Below are positions 34,167-42,982 of a stretch of 64,000 nucleotides of DNA, piece by piece. The translations under genes were made by a program, and so were the position numbers. The DNA lies in NCBI GenBank assembly GCA_001800675.1, contig MGVW01000005.1, forward strand, positions 1-64,000. Direction: 5' to 3'. Source of the DNA: Euryarchaeota archaeon RBG_13_57_23. GTDB lineage: Archaea > Thermoplasmatota > Thermoplasmata > UBA10834. The notes below the pieces were generated by a model. It was not told where the DNA came from and made no database searches. It was given only the letters and a program-made list of their open reading frames with translations. The first letter of the stretch is position 1, and the number at the start of each line of letters is the position of its first letter.

Positions 34167-35504
34167 ATGGCCGTCAGCGTGAGCGGGACTCTGCTTGCCT
34201 TCGACGATACCGATTCTCCGGATGGCATGTGCACGACCTACCTAGCCTCGCTCATGATCGAGGAGCTGAAGGATTACGACTTGATCGGTCTCCCACGTCT
34301 CGTACGGCTCGACCCCAATGTGCCTTGGAAGACTAGGGGGAACGCAGCCATCTGTCTGCGGCTCGGAGAAGGTACAGGCCCTTCGAGACTCTGCGGCGCC
34401 CTTCCGGGACGGATGGTCAGATACTATGAGAGCGGTCGCTCGGTCGATGGGAGGCAACTACTGGGAGAGGCATCGCGCGTGCTGGAAAGAGTTGCCCAGT
34501 TCGATTGCGACAAGACGAACCCAGGCATCGTCGTGTCGGACCGGAGGCCGTCACAAGGGCTTTATTGGGACGCAGTGCGTGAAGTCGTCCCTATCGGCCG
34601 CGTCGAGAGACTGCTGAAGGAATGCGGCGCGGAGTGGAGGAAGTACAAGAGCGGAAGGGGGATAATCGGCGCAGCGTCTGCGATGGCGTGGCGCCCCAGA
34701 GACAGGACATGGGAGGTTATCGCGTATCGCCACCCAAAGGTGTTCGGCAAACCACGGAGAGTCGACCCCAAGAGCGTGATCTCCATGGACAAGGCCACAA
34801 GGCGCACCTTCAACAACTATGATTATGAGAGCGGTCACATCGCAATCACTCCGGGGTCGCCTTGCCCTATCCTCTTCGGCATCAGAGGAGACTCTTCAGC
34901 TGAACTCTTGAGGGCCAAGGACATGATAGAGGGAGAAAGTCCGGACAGATGGCTTCTGTTCCTGACCAATCAGGGCACGGATGACCATATCGTAAGGAGA
35001 AGAATCTGTTCGCTGAGACCCATGGATTCTGCGGAAATCGAGGCCAAGGTCGTCTCGCCACCAGTCACGATACCAGGGAAACACGTCATCCTCCGCGTCT
35101 CTGACGGGGACGAAATCGATGCGGCCTTCTACGAGCCTTCTCGCAGTTTCCGACAGGTGGCACGGGCGCTCCTGCCTGGCGATGAAGTGACGCTCTATGG
35201 CTCCGTGCGCGAGGACAGGTTGACGCTCAACGTCGAGAAGATACACGTCCAGAAACTCGTGAAGGACATCCGAAAGATCCACAACCCTGCCTGCGAGCGC
35301 TGCGGGAAGAGCATGGGCTCAATGGGATCCGGTCAGGGCTACAGATGCAAGAGGTGTGGGGCAAAGGCGCCAGAGTCCGCCGCGGTGTCTAGGACTTTTG
35401 CCCGCTCCATCAGGCCCGGATGGTTCGAGCCGCCAGTCGCATCGCGAAGACACCTTCACAAGCCACTTCGGCGAATGTCGAGGGTGAACATAGACAATCT
35501 ATAA
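34167..35504 (+). CDS. tiaS: tRNA-Ile2 agmatinylcytidine synthetase TiaS
   Basis: 445 residues. It opens with FDDTDSPDGMCTTYLA (kinase-like DD motif), and NAAICLRLG is the next conserved block. A central domain with AMAWRPRDRTWEVIAYR and an OB-fold region (HVILRVSDGDEI...GDEVTLYGSVRED) follow. The end is a zinc ribbon (CERC...CKRC, about 374-394). TiaS attaches agmatine to C34 of tRNA-Ile(CAU) so that it reads AUA; it is essential in archaea. Length and layout match the family. Confidence 0.95.
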   Translation: MAVSVSGTLLAFDDTDSPDGMCTTYLASLMIEELKDYDLIGLPRLVRLDPNVPWKTRGNAAICLRLGEGTGPSRLCGALPGRMVRYYESGRSVDGRQLLGEASRVLERVAQFDCDKTNPGIVVSDRRPSQGLYWDAVREVVPIGRVERLLKECGAEWRKYKSGRGIIGAASAMAWRPRDRTWEVIAYRHPKVFGKPRRVDPKSVISMDKATRRTFNNYDYESGHIAITPGSPCPILFGIRGDSSAELLRAKDMIEGESPDRWLLFLTNQGTDDHIVRRRICSLRPMDSAEIEAKVVSPPVTIPGKHVILRVSDGDEIDAAFYEPSRSFRQVARALLPGDEVTLYGSVREDRLTLNVEKIHVQKLVKDIRKIHNPACERCGKSMGSMGSGQGYRCKRCGAKAPESAAVSRTFARSIRPGWFEPPVASRRHLHKPLRRMSRVNIDNL

Positions 35505-35574
35505 ATACGCTCCAGCGAATCCGCAGCCAACCATCCGCACGATGATTTCCAGCGCGCTGGGCAGGTGTATCTTC

Positions 35575-36750
35575 ATGAAGGAAGCAGTCATTGTCAGTGC
35601 TACTAGGACCCCGGTCGGCAAATTCGGAGGAGCTCTCAAGGACCTGAGCGCTCCAAAGCTGGGTTCCATTGTAGTCAGAGAGGCGGTCCGAAGGGCGAAG
35701 GTCTCTCCCAAGGAAATCGAAGAGTGCATCATGGGAAACGTCCTCGCGGCAGGTCTTGGGCAGAACCCTGCGAGGCAAGCGGCACTTCATGGCGGCCTCA
35801 CCGAGGAGGTCGCAGCGCTCACGATCAACAAGGTCTGCGGGTCTGGGCTCAAGGCGGTCATGCTCGCCTCTGACGCGATTCTGGCAGGAAAGGAACGGAT
35901 AATTGTAGCCGGTGGTATGGAGAGCATGAGCAACAGCCCGTACCTCCTTGAGAAGGCGCGTTTCGGATACAAGATGGGCGATTCGCAGATAGTGGATTCG
36001 ATGGTCAGGGACGGCCTCTGGGATATCTTCAACAACTTCCACATGGGCAACACGGGCGAGATAGTGGCTCAGAGGAACGCGATCACGAGACAGGATGCGG
36101 ACAAGTTCTCGCTCTGGAGCCAGCAGAAGGCCGTCCAGGCAATCAAGAGTGGCGCGTTCAAGGACGAGATTGTGGAGGTCGAGATCGAGTCCAAGAAGGA
36201 GAAGATCGTGGTCTCCGTCGACGAGGGCCCGAGGGAGGACAGCACCCTCGAGGGGCTCGCGAAGCTCAAGCCAGTCTTCAAGAACGACGGGATCCTCACA
36301 GCCGGCAACTCCTCCACGATCAATGACGGGGCATCCGCGACGGTAGTCATGGATTTCGAGCTGGCCAAGGAGAAGGGCCTGAAACCCCTTGTGAGGATTG
36401 TGGACTACTTGACCGTTGGAGTCAGGCCGGAACTGCTAATGGAGGCGCCGATTCATGCGGTCAAGAAGCTGCTCAACAGGAACAACCTTCAGATAGGCGA
36501 CATCGACCTGATCGAGCACAACGAGGCGTTCTCGACCGCATCCATCGCGACGATGCGCGCGCTTGCCATCCCCGAATCGCGATTCAATGTGAATGGCGGA
36601 GCGGTCGCGCTCGGGCACCCGATCGGATGCAGCGGCGCCCGTGTTCTGACCACTCTGATCTATGCCATGAAGGCCAGAGGGGCGAAGAGAGGCATCGCCA
36701 CTCTCTGTTTGGGCGGCGGGAACGCCGTTGCGATGCTAGTCGAACAATAG
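35575..36750 (+). CDS. Acetyl-CoA acetyltransferase (PhaA-like thiolase)
   Basis: 391 residues from the ATG at 35575 (MKEAVIVSATRTPVGKFGG), the normal family start; ATG 35542 adds 11 residues. Catalytic residues fall at canonical places: Cys in NKVCGSGLKAV (about 88), His in GHPIGCSGARV (about 348), Cys in TLCLGGGNA (about 378). It is close to bacterial biosynthetic/degradative thiolases, unlike the archaeal SCP-x type that needs HMG-CoA synthase and a DUF35 partner. It condenses or cleaves acetoacetyl-CoA. No beta-oxidation neighbour is present. TATA box CTATAAATA at about 35503. Confidence 0.93.
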   Translation: MKEAVIVSATRTPVGKFGGALKDLSAPKLGSIVVREAVRRAKVSPKEIEECIMGNVLAAGLGQNPARQAALHGGLTEEVAALTINKVCGSGLKAVMLASDAILAGKERIIVAGGMESMSNSPYLLEKARFGYKMGDSQIVDSMVRDGLWDIFNNFHMGNTGEIVAQRNAITRQDADKFSLWSQQKAVQAIKSGAFKDEIVEVEIESKKEKIVVSVDEGPREDSTLEGLAKLKPVFKNDGILTAGNSSTINDGASATVVMDFELAKEKGLKPLVRIVDYLTVGVRPELLMEAPIHAVKKLLNRNNLQIGDIDLIEHNEAFSTASIATMRALAIPESRFNVNGGAVALGHPIGCSGARVLTTLIYAMKARGAKRGIATLCLGGGNAVAMLVEQ

Positions 36751-36821
36751 TCCCGTGGCGGTCAAGCAAGGAAATATACTACTTCGAACTACACAGAGCA
36801 TCTACTCCATCGGGCGATAGC

Positions 36822-38060
36822 ATGAACGCGAGAGAGCTGATGCAGGCGGTAGCTGAGGATAGGGATGAACTACTGGGCAATTTCTGCGCGATGCTGCGGA
36901 TAAGCGCCGTGGGCCCTGAGAACGGGGGCGAAGGCGAGTCCGAGCGCGCGAAGTTCTTGACCAAGCTGGCCAGGGATCTCGGGTTCAAGTCCGTGGATGT
37001 GCTAGAATCTGCTGACCCGCGGGTCCCCTCAGGCAAGAGGCCGAACATAATCATAAAGCTCAGAGGGAGTTCCGACAAAAATCTGTGGGTCGTCACACAC
37101 ATGGATACAGTCCCCGTCGGAGACTTGAGCGCGTGGAAATCCCCTCCGTTTGAGCCGAGGGTCGAGGATGGCAAGATATTCGCCAGAGGGTCCGAGGACA
37201 ACGGACAGGAGCTGATCGCGTCGCTGTATGGGCTCAAGGCTCTCGCGAGGAACGGGATGACCCCAGAGTGCAACATAGGACTCGTGTTCGTGGCTGACGA
37301 GGAAATGGGCAACGCCCATGGCATCGATTTCCTCCTGCAGAAGAACATCTTTCGGAAAGAGGACCTAGCAGTCGTGCCGGATCACGGCGAGAAGGACGGC
37401 TCCGGCATAGTGGTGGTGGAGAAAGGGATCGCATGGATAGAGGTCGAGGTGGTTGGTGTTCAGACCCATGCGAGCACGCCCGAGAAAGGTGTGAACGCTT
37501 TCGAGGCGGCTGCGCGGTTCATGTTGCTCGCACTTGAGCGCCTGAGAAAGAGATTCATTGTGTGCGATCCTCTCTTCGATCCGCCCTGCAGTACATTCGC
37601 TCCTACAAGGTGCGAAGCGAACGGCCCGAACATAAACACCGTCCCAGGTCGGCAGCGATTCGCTTTCGATTTTCGAGTTCTGCCTGAGTACAGTCTTGAC
37701 GACGTGATGTATGAGGTGCGTGCAGCCGCTGACGATATCGAGAAGTCGACTGGGGCGAGGATAAACCTGAAGCTCGATCAAAGGGCGGATGCTGCTCCGA
37801 GGACTGAAGCGAATGCCGAGATTGTGAGAAGGCTCTCTGCGGCCATTCAAGTGGTTCGCGGCCTCAAAGCTCGCCCAAGAGGGATGGGGGGCGGCACGTG
37901 TGCGGCCCCTTTCAGGCGCCTGGGGATTCAGGCGGCCGTGTGGTCCACATCCTCGCAGACGGCGCACGACGCCAACGAGTACTGTAAACTGGAAGATGTT
38001 ATCGCAGACGCACAGGTTTACGCCCTGCTTTTCGCCGGGAAGAACCTCGATAGCAACTAG
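36822..38060 (+). CDS. M20-family metallopeptidase (ArgE/DapE-like)
   Basis: 412 residues from the ATG at 36822; the open frame extends back into the thiolase gene. Zinc-binding motifs: THMDTVPVGD (His and Asp near 93), GSEDNGQE near 124, catalytic DEEMGN near 159, PDHGEKDG near 186 and SQTAHDANEY at the C-terminus. A dimerisation domain lies between. The family hydrolyses N-acyl amino acids or dipeptides. TATA box AATATACT (about 36772) suits this start. The last four bases overlap the convergent ftsY end. Confidence 0.9.
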   Translation: MNARELMQAVAEDRDELLGNFCAMLRISAVGPENGGEGESERAKFLTKLARDLGFKSVDVLESADPRVPSGKRPNIIIKLRGSSDKNLWVVTHMDTVPVGDLSAWKSPPFEPRVEDGKIFARGSEDNGQELIASLYGLKALARNGMTPECNIGLVFVADEEMGNAHGIDFLLQKNIFRKEDLAVVPDHGEKDGSGIVVVEKGIAWIEVEVVGVQTHASTPEKGVNAFEAAARFMLLALERLRKRFIVCDPLFDPPCSTFAPTRCEANGPNINTVPGRQRFAFDFRVLPEYSLDDVMYEVRAAADDIEKSTGARINLKLDQRADAAPRTEANAEIVRRLSAAIQVVRGLKARPRGMGGGTCAAPFRRLGIQAAVWSTSSQTAHDANEYCKLEDVIADAQVYALLFAGKNLDSN

Positions 38061-39022
38061 AGGCTTTCCGTCGATTTCGCTTGGGGCTCGTTGAAGATCC
38101 TGGCCACCATCCACTCGGGGTCGAACCTTCTGAACTCTTCGTACTCCTGGCCTACGCTCACATAGGCGATGGGCTTGCCTATGGTCTTGGCGATGGAGAG
38201 GGCAGCGCCTCCTTTGGCGTCGGCATCCACCTTGGTGAGAATCACGCCGTCTATGCCGACTGCGCCATCGAACCTCTTCGCCTGCTCCACAGCATCCGAA
38301 CCAGCGAGCGCATCTCCCACGAAGAAAACCAGATCCGGTTTCGCGACGCGCCGTATCTTCTTCATCTCGTCCATGAGGTTCGTGTTCGTCTGCATCCTGC
38401 CGGCCGTGTCGATCAGGACAATGTCCTTCTTCCTCGCCTTCGCATGCTCTATGGCGTCGTATGCCACTGCGGCGGGGTCGCTCCCTTCCTGATGCTTGAT
38501 CACTTTGCAGCCGAGCTTCTCCGAGTGCAATGTGAGCTGCTCTATCGCGCCTGCTCGGAAGGTGTCTCCCGCCGCGAGCACCACGGAAAGCCCATGCTTC
38601 TGCATCCGATGGGCCATCTTTGCGATGGCAGTGGTCTTCCCACCCCCGTTGATCCCTACGAACATGATAACAAAAGGTGGCGTCTTCTTCTTGATGAGGT
38701 CCATCATCCCGAAGGACTTCTGCTCGAGGACTTCCTTGACCGCAGCCCTCAGGGCGAGTCTCACGGCCTCGTCGATGTCGAAAGATTTGTCGATTCGTTT
38801 TCCGAGCAGAGAGGCCTTGACGCTCTTTGTCAGCTCCTCCGCTACGGGAAGGGCGACATCTGCCTGGAGGAGGCCGAGCTGGAGCTCCTCGAGGAGATCG
38901 TCCAGCATGCTTTCCTTCAGGCGTCTTCCGGATTCGTCGACTACCTCAGAGATGTCCTCGATGCTCTTCGTCTTCGCCTCTTCCGAGACCGAGGAAAAGC
39001 GCTCCCTGAGCCCCTTGAACAT
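38057..39022 (-). CDS. ftsY: SRP receptor FtsY
   Basis: 321 residues: N domain (1-105) then SRP-GTPase G domain: GINGGGKTT, AGDTFRAGAIEQL, DTAGRMQTN, TKVDADAKGG. It docks the signal recognition particle at the membrane. It lacks the long acidic N-terminal region of some homologues. It lies 9 bases downstream of the prefoldin gene in the conserved archaeal order L18Ae-pfdA-ftsY. Confidence 0.97.
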   Translation of the reverse strand: MFKGLRERFSSVSEEAKTKSIEDISEVVDESGRRLKESMLDDLLEELQLGLLQADVALPVAEELTKSVKASLLGKRIDKSFDIDEAVRLALRAAVKEVLEQKSFGMMDLIKKKTPPFVIMFVGINGGGKTTAIAKMAHRMQKHGLSVVLAAGDTFRAGAIEQLTLHSEKLGCKVIKHQEGSDPAAVAYDAIEHAKARKKDIVLIDTAGRMQTNTNLMDEMKKIRRVAKPDLVFFVGDALAGSDAVEQAKRFDGAVGIDGVILTKVDADAKGGAALSIAKTIGKPIAYVSVGQEYEEFRRFDPEWMVARIFNEPQAKSTESL

Positions 39023-39031
39023 GTGCCGCCC

Positions 39032-39478
39032 TCAGATCTTGCCGGCTGACTGAAGCGCCTCAACCTGTGACTGCACCTTCTCCGATAGTTCCTGAACCAG
39101 CGCCTCCGTCTGGGCCGCTCTGTCAATAATTGATTTGAAAGCGCGTGATAGCTCGTCAATCTTCTCGTCCAAGAATTTCTCCGCCTCTTCCGGACTTCTT
39201 CTAACGGTGACGCCTGAGCCTATTCCCAGTATCGCGGTCCTGTTGTCCGAGATCTTCGCGTGAACGAAAGAGTCGGCACCAATAGGAATCAGCAGCTCGT
39301 CATTTGTGGGCCCCTTCATGAGCGACTTCACAGTCTCTCTTGCCCTCACATGCTCCTCGACCGCGAGCTGGATTAGCTGCTGCTGCTTCGAGAGCCCCTC
39401 GAGCTGAGCCTTTGCCGTCTCGAGCATCATGTAGTCTTCTTGCAGCTTCCTTTCGTCGACGGCCTGAGGTGTAGTCAC
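39032..39478 (-). CDS. pfdA: Prefoldin alpha subunit
   Basis: 148 residues. Two coiled-coil arms (1-50 and 100-145) flank a beta-hairpin region with DELLIPIGADSFVHAKISD, the family signature. Prefoldin alpha forms a hexamer with beta subunits and hands unfolded proteins to the thermosome. Its start overlaps the L18Ae stop by four bases. Confidence 0.96.
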   Translation of the reverse strand: MTTPQAVDERKLQEDYMMLETAKAQLEGLSKQQQLIQLAVEEHVRARETVKSLMKGPTNDELLIPIGADSFVHAKISDNRTAILGIGSGVTVRRSPEEAEKFLDEKIDELSRAFKSIIDRAAQTEALVQELSEKVQSQVEALQSAGKI

Positions 39479-39708
39479 TTCTTCGCCTCCAGCATGTGCC
39501 TTACCGCGTGGTCGGTTACCTCTTCGACCCGGAGCGACTTCACTACCACGATCTGTATGTTCTTCCGTTTGACCTTGTGCCTGCTTCCCATCAGGGCGAG
39601 AGTCTTCTCCTTCGCCGCCGACTCGTCCGCGGCAGCTACCTCAAGCGCGAACGGCTGCCATTTGCGGTGAGATTCAATGAACTGACCGCTGACTTCGAAC
39701 GCCTTCAT
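39475..39708 (-). CDS. rpl18a: 50S ribosomal protein L18Ae (LX)
   Basis: 77 residues, short archaeal LX/L18Ae: it starts MKAFEVSGQF, contains WQPFALEVAAADE and MGSRHKVKRKNIQIV, and ends VTDHAVRHMLEAKK. It heads the pfdA-ftsY run. It faces the radical SAM gene divergently. Confidence 0.95.
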   Translation of the reverse strand: MKAFEVSGQFIESHRKWQPFALEVAAADESAAKEKTLALMGSRHKVKRKNIQIVVVKSLRVEEVTDHAVRHMLEAKK

Positions 39709-39750
39709 CGTGACCAGCCCGCCCTAGAGCGGGCACTTGGGATAAAGCTT

Positions 39751-40668
39751 TTGCTCGCAACCAGGGCGCTAATTCGAGGGCTACACAACATTCATTATGC
39801 ACGCGCACAATGTGAAATATCCGTGGCAAGAACGATTGAGTGCTTCTACCCAGGAGACAGCTTCCCAGCGATTTCGATCACGGGCAGAGCATGCTCCATG
39901 AACTGCAAGCACTGCGGGAAGAAGTACCTCGAAGGCATGGTCCCTGCCACGACCCCAGGGGACCTTCTTGAGATCGCGGAGGCACTCGCGCAGCGAGGAG
40001 CGAACGGCTTCTTGCTGAGCGGAGGGGCGGACCCCCTAGGCAAGGTCAAGCTCGCAAACTATGCAGAGGCCATCAGTGAGATCAAGTCATCGACCGACCT
40101 GAAAATCAACGCGCACATAGGCCTCACGTCTACTAGCGATATCAACAGACTCGTGGAGTCGGGAATCGATGCGTTCTCTGTGGACGTCTACGGCTCCGAC
40201 GAGACGATTCACGAAGTCCTCGGGCTCGACGCGGAGGTGCGCGATTATCACAGAGTCTTGGACGACCTCGAGCATGCGGGCGCCAAAATAGTCGCGCCGC
40301 ACATCTGCATAGGAATCCACGGAGGAGAGCTCAGGGGTGAATTCGATGCAATAAAGGCGCTAAAATCGCACGCCCCGAAGACCTTGATTCTGATATCGTT
40401 GATACCGACGAAGGGGACTGCATACCAAGATGTCGCAGCCCCTTCCGCCAGCGACATCATCTCGGTCGTGCGAAACGCCAGAGAATCTCTTCCCAGGACA
40501 AGATTGCTGCTGGGCTGCATGCGCTCGAAGCTGGATCGGTCGCACGAATGCGGTCTCGTTGCCGCAGGGCTTGACGGCATCGTGTTGCCCGCGAACAGCA
40601 CGGTCGAGAGATTGATTGCAGAAGGGTACAGGATCCGGAAGCGATCGGTTTGCTGCTCCATTGGTTAG
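39751..40668 (+). CDS. Radical SAM protein, COG1856-like (biotin-synthase homologue)
   Basis: 305 residues from a tentative TTG at 39751; GTG at 39823 is another choice and the open frame extends to 39496. The cluster motif is CSMNCKHC (Cys-x3-Cys-x2-Cys), followed by GKKYLEGM, typical of a conserved archaeal family described as uncharacterised biotin-synthase homologues. TIM-barrel strands include GFLLSGGADPLGKV, INAHIGL, AFSVDVYGSDET and APHICIGIHGG. A C-terminal CC (VCCSIG) and a GCMR segment add possible extra cluster ligands. Substrate unknown. Confidence 0.75.
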   Translation: MLATRALIRGLHNIHYARAQCEISVARTIECFYPGDSFPAISITGRACSMNCKHCGKKYLEGMVPATTPGDLLEIAEALAQRGANGFLLSGGADPLGKVKLANYAEAISEIKSSTDLKINAHIGLTSTSDINRLVESGIDAFSVDVYGSDETIHEVLGLDAEVRDYHRVLDDLEHAGAKIVAPHICIGIHGGELRGEFDAIKALKSHAPKTLILISLIPTKGTAYQDVAAPSASDIISVVRNARESLPRTRLLLGCMRSKLDRSHECGLVAAGLDGIVLPANSTVERLIAEGYRIRKRSVCCSIG

Positions 40669-40669
40669 G

Positions 40670-41515
40670 TCATTTGTAGATGGAGCCTGCGGAATATTTC
40701 CTCTCGATCGGTATGAGGTATGCGACCCAGGCGACGTTCGTGACGACGAACGCGATCAGAAGAAGCGAAGTGATACCGGTGAATGTCCCAGACACTTCTT
40801 TCATGAGCGTGACCACCGCGCTCGTCCCTATGTCGTCCATGCTGTTAATCACGATGTAGAATCTCGTGAATTTGTCCAACTTGGGGATCTCGATCAGGAG
40901 CTCGTTGTCAATCGTGATGTAATCGACCGTATTCAGCCGGTATGAGGCGAGGGCACTCAGTGAATCCGGGCCGGTGTAGTATTGTCGGAACAGTTCCTCG
41001 ATGATGATGTAGACCTGAATCTGCCTTGCAGCGGTGACATGAACACTGGAAGTCTCCATGAGCGCTAACACATCGGACGAGTAAAAGTACGGGGGGTAGG
41101 TGCCAGGGGTTATGTAGACCGACTCGTTCCTCGACTCCTCTATTCCACCGATTATCGATGGCACCGTTATCGTCATGACCACAGCCGCTGCGATTGCTGC
41201 CATTATGATGGACCGTTTCATAGATCGTTTCGCCATGAGATGACGCGCGCTAGAACTGCGAGCGAAGCGGAGCTCAAGCATTCTGAAGAAGAAACTCTCG
41301 AGGCAGATGATCAGGAGCAGGAGAACGAGGACGCCGAAGAACGCGTCGAGAGGAATATAGACGTAGGGGTCGACAGTCGCCCCGCCAAAGACGAATATGG
41401 TCACGACCGCTAGGGCGACCAGCATCACTGCCTGTACCGCGTACAGCGTCAGCTTGATCCTGTGGATCCTGCTGAGGCGTATGGAATCCTCAAGGACTTT
41501 GCCAGAGGCAGGCAT
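40670..41515 (-). CDS. Four-helix membrane protein, unknown
   Basis: 281 residues from the ATG at 41515; a minus-strand TATA (TATTTAAT region, about 41539-41546) lies 28 bases upstream, so longer frames are rejected. Hydrophobic segments at about 20-42, 52-74, 104-124 and 244-264 enclose an external domain (125-240) with YITPGTYPPYFYSSD and RFYIVINSMDD. No family recognised. It is convergent with the radical SAM gene across one base. Confidence 0.65.
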   Translation of the reverse strand: MPASGKVLEDSIRLSRIHRIKLTLYAVQAVMLVALAVVTIFVFGGATVDPYVYIPLDAFFGVLVLLLLIICLESFFFRMLELRFARSSSARHLMAKRSMKRSIIMAAIAAAVVMTITVPSIIGGIEESRNESVYITPGTYPPYFYSSDVLALMETSSVHVTAARQIQVYIIIEELFRQYYTGPDSLSALASYRLNTVDYITIDNELLIEIPKLDKFTRFYIVINSMDDIGTSAVVTLMKEVSGTFTGITSLLLIAFVVTNVAWVAYLIPIERKYSAGSIYK

Positions 41516-41623
41516 CGTCTGTAAAAATGCAGAGGTCTGATTAAATAGTTTTCCGCTCCGGTCTGCCTTGTGAAAATGACACTGGCCGTAAAAGACTGAC
41601 ATGCGCGGGGCCGTCGACCCGGT

Positions 41624-42859
41624 CTATGCCTTCGTGCTTATGCTCGCCAACTTCCTACACAAAAGGTACACTGCGGCGAATTCGGGGACAGAGTTGCTAC
41701 CAGAATCCAAAGCAAAGTCGCGCCCCTTCAAGGTCACGTTGCACGGCTTCTCGCATCTGACCGCCACCTCTTCCTCCCCGAAGGCTTTGGACACTGCGTC
41801 ATCGAATGGGTTGAAACCGGTCAGCTCCCGCCTTGTCAATGGGACGACCTCGAATCCAGTCTTCCCGTGGAGTGATGTGGGCAGCCTGATCAATCTCTTG
41901 ATGTCAGATGTGACCGGCTCATCGGTCTCGCCCTTCATCCTCCCCCTGACACGCATGTCCACGAGGTCAAGGAACGCATCGGAGTGTCGTTTCTCTGAGA
42001 ACACCTCGAAGGTGTTCTCCGCCCTCATCCTGTCGACTCCGCGTTTGCCGGTCTTCCCGCCGAACAGATCCTTGTAGAGCCCTTCCAATGTCTTCTTGCC
42101 GATGTCCCTTTTGGATTCCTCGAAGAGTTCGGCCAGTTTCGACCGCGCGTCGACTGGGTCCATCGACTCTATCTCATCGAGGAGGGTGTCAATCCCCTTC
42201 CTGATGCGCCTCCGCCAACCGCCGTCATCGAGGGACGGCATCGTTCTCTTCTTGTCGGAGTCTACTCTGTCCTTGAACCTGGATATCTCGAATGGTTTGG
42301 GAGGGAACAACCAATCGATGTCGAGGTCTGTGCCAGTCACGAAGTCCACGATCTCGCGTCTCTCGTGGCTGGTCAGCCGCAGGACTTTGGGGGAGTTTAT
42401 GTGGACGTGGTACCCCCTTCCACCTGAGAACGCTATCTTGAGCTCGTTTTCGGGGACCCCAAGGTCCCCAAGAAGGAACTCATCGACCAATCTCGTGACC
42501 TCCTCCTTGACCCTCTCGAGCATCTTCTCGTAGGGCATGTTCTGAGCGCCCTCTACATGGTCCGCGTCCAGGTCGAAGATCAGGTCCGCGCCCAGCCATT
42601 TCTTTTCGGGCATGGTTTGGGCGTCTGGTTTCTCATAGTACGCGCACGAGTAGTAGACATGCGCGGGTGTCTGCTCAATCAAATACTTCTTCAAGGAAGC
42701 CCTCGTAGGAAAGGCTGTGTGGCGCACCATGCCTTGGCGGTCGTAGAACATGAATCCGAACTCTCTTTTGGAGAACCTGTCGGGCATTGCCAGAGCGGTC
42801 TGTCTGTAGTGTCTGGAGAACATCTTCATGATGAACCGGGTCGATTCGTCAATGACCAT
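41624..42859 (-). CDS. priS: DNA primase small (catalytic) subunit PriS
   Basis: 411 residues. The archaeo-eukaryotic primase core: REFGFMFYD, LGADLIFDLDADH with the two catalytic aspartates near 97-100, AFSGGRGYHVHI, and the C-terminal LIRLPTSLHGKTG with a conserved His. It makes RNA/DNA primers with PriL, which is not in this window. TATA TTAATATA (42886-42893, minus strand) lies 29 bases upstream, indicating a leaderless mRNA. Confidence 0.95.
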   Translation of the reverse strand: MVIDESTRFIMKMFSRHYRQTALAMPDRFSKREFGFMFYDRQGMVRHTAFPTRASLKKYLIEQTPAHVYYSCAYYEKPDAQTMPEKKWLGADLIFDLDADHVEGAQNMPYEKMLERVKEEVTRLVDEFLLGDLGVPENELKIAFSGGRGYHVHINSPKVLRLTSHERREIVDFVTGTDLDIDWLFPPKPFEISRFKDRVDSDKKRTMPSLDDGGWRRRIRKGIDTLLDEIESMDPVDARSKLAELFEESKRDIGKKTLEGLYKDLFGGKTGKRGVDRMRAENTFEVFSEKRHSDAFLDLVDMRVRGRMKGETDEPVTSDIKRLIRLPTSLHGKTGFEVVPLTRRELTGFNPFDDAVSKAFGEEEVAVRCEKPCNVTLKGRDFALDSGSNSVPEFAAVYLLCRKLASISTKA

Positions 42860-42982
42860 CGCGCTGAGTCATCCGAGTGGCCAGTATATTAAGCTCACAT
42901 CGGAGTGTTGCATGCATGTAGACCTGTGATGAAAAACATAAAAACCCCGCAGGGGCATCATATCGCAAGCCTGGTCGATGCA

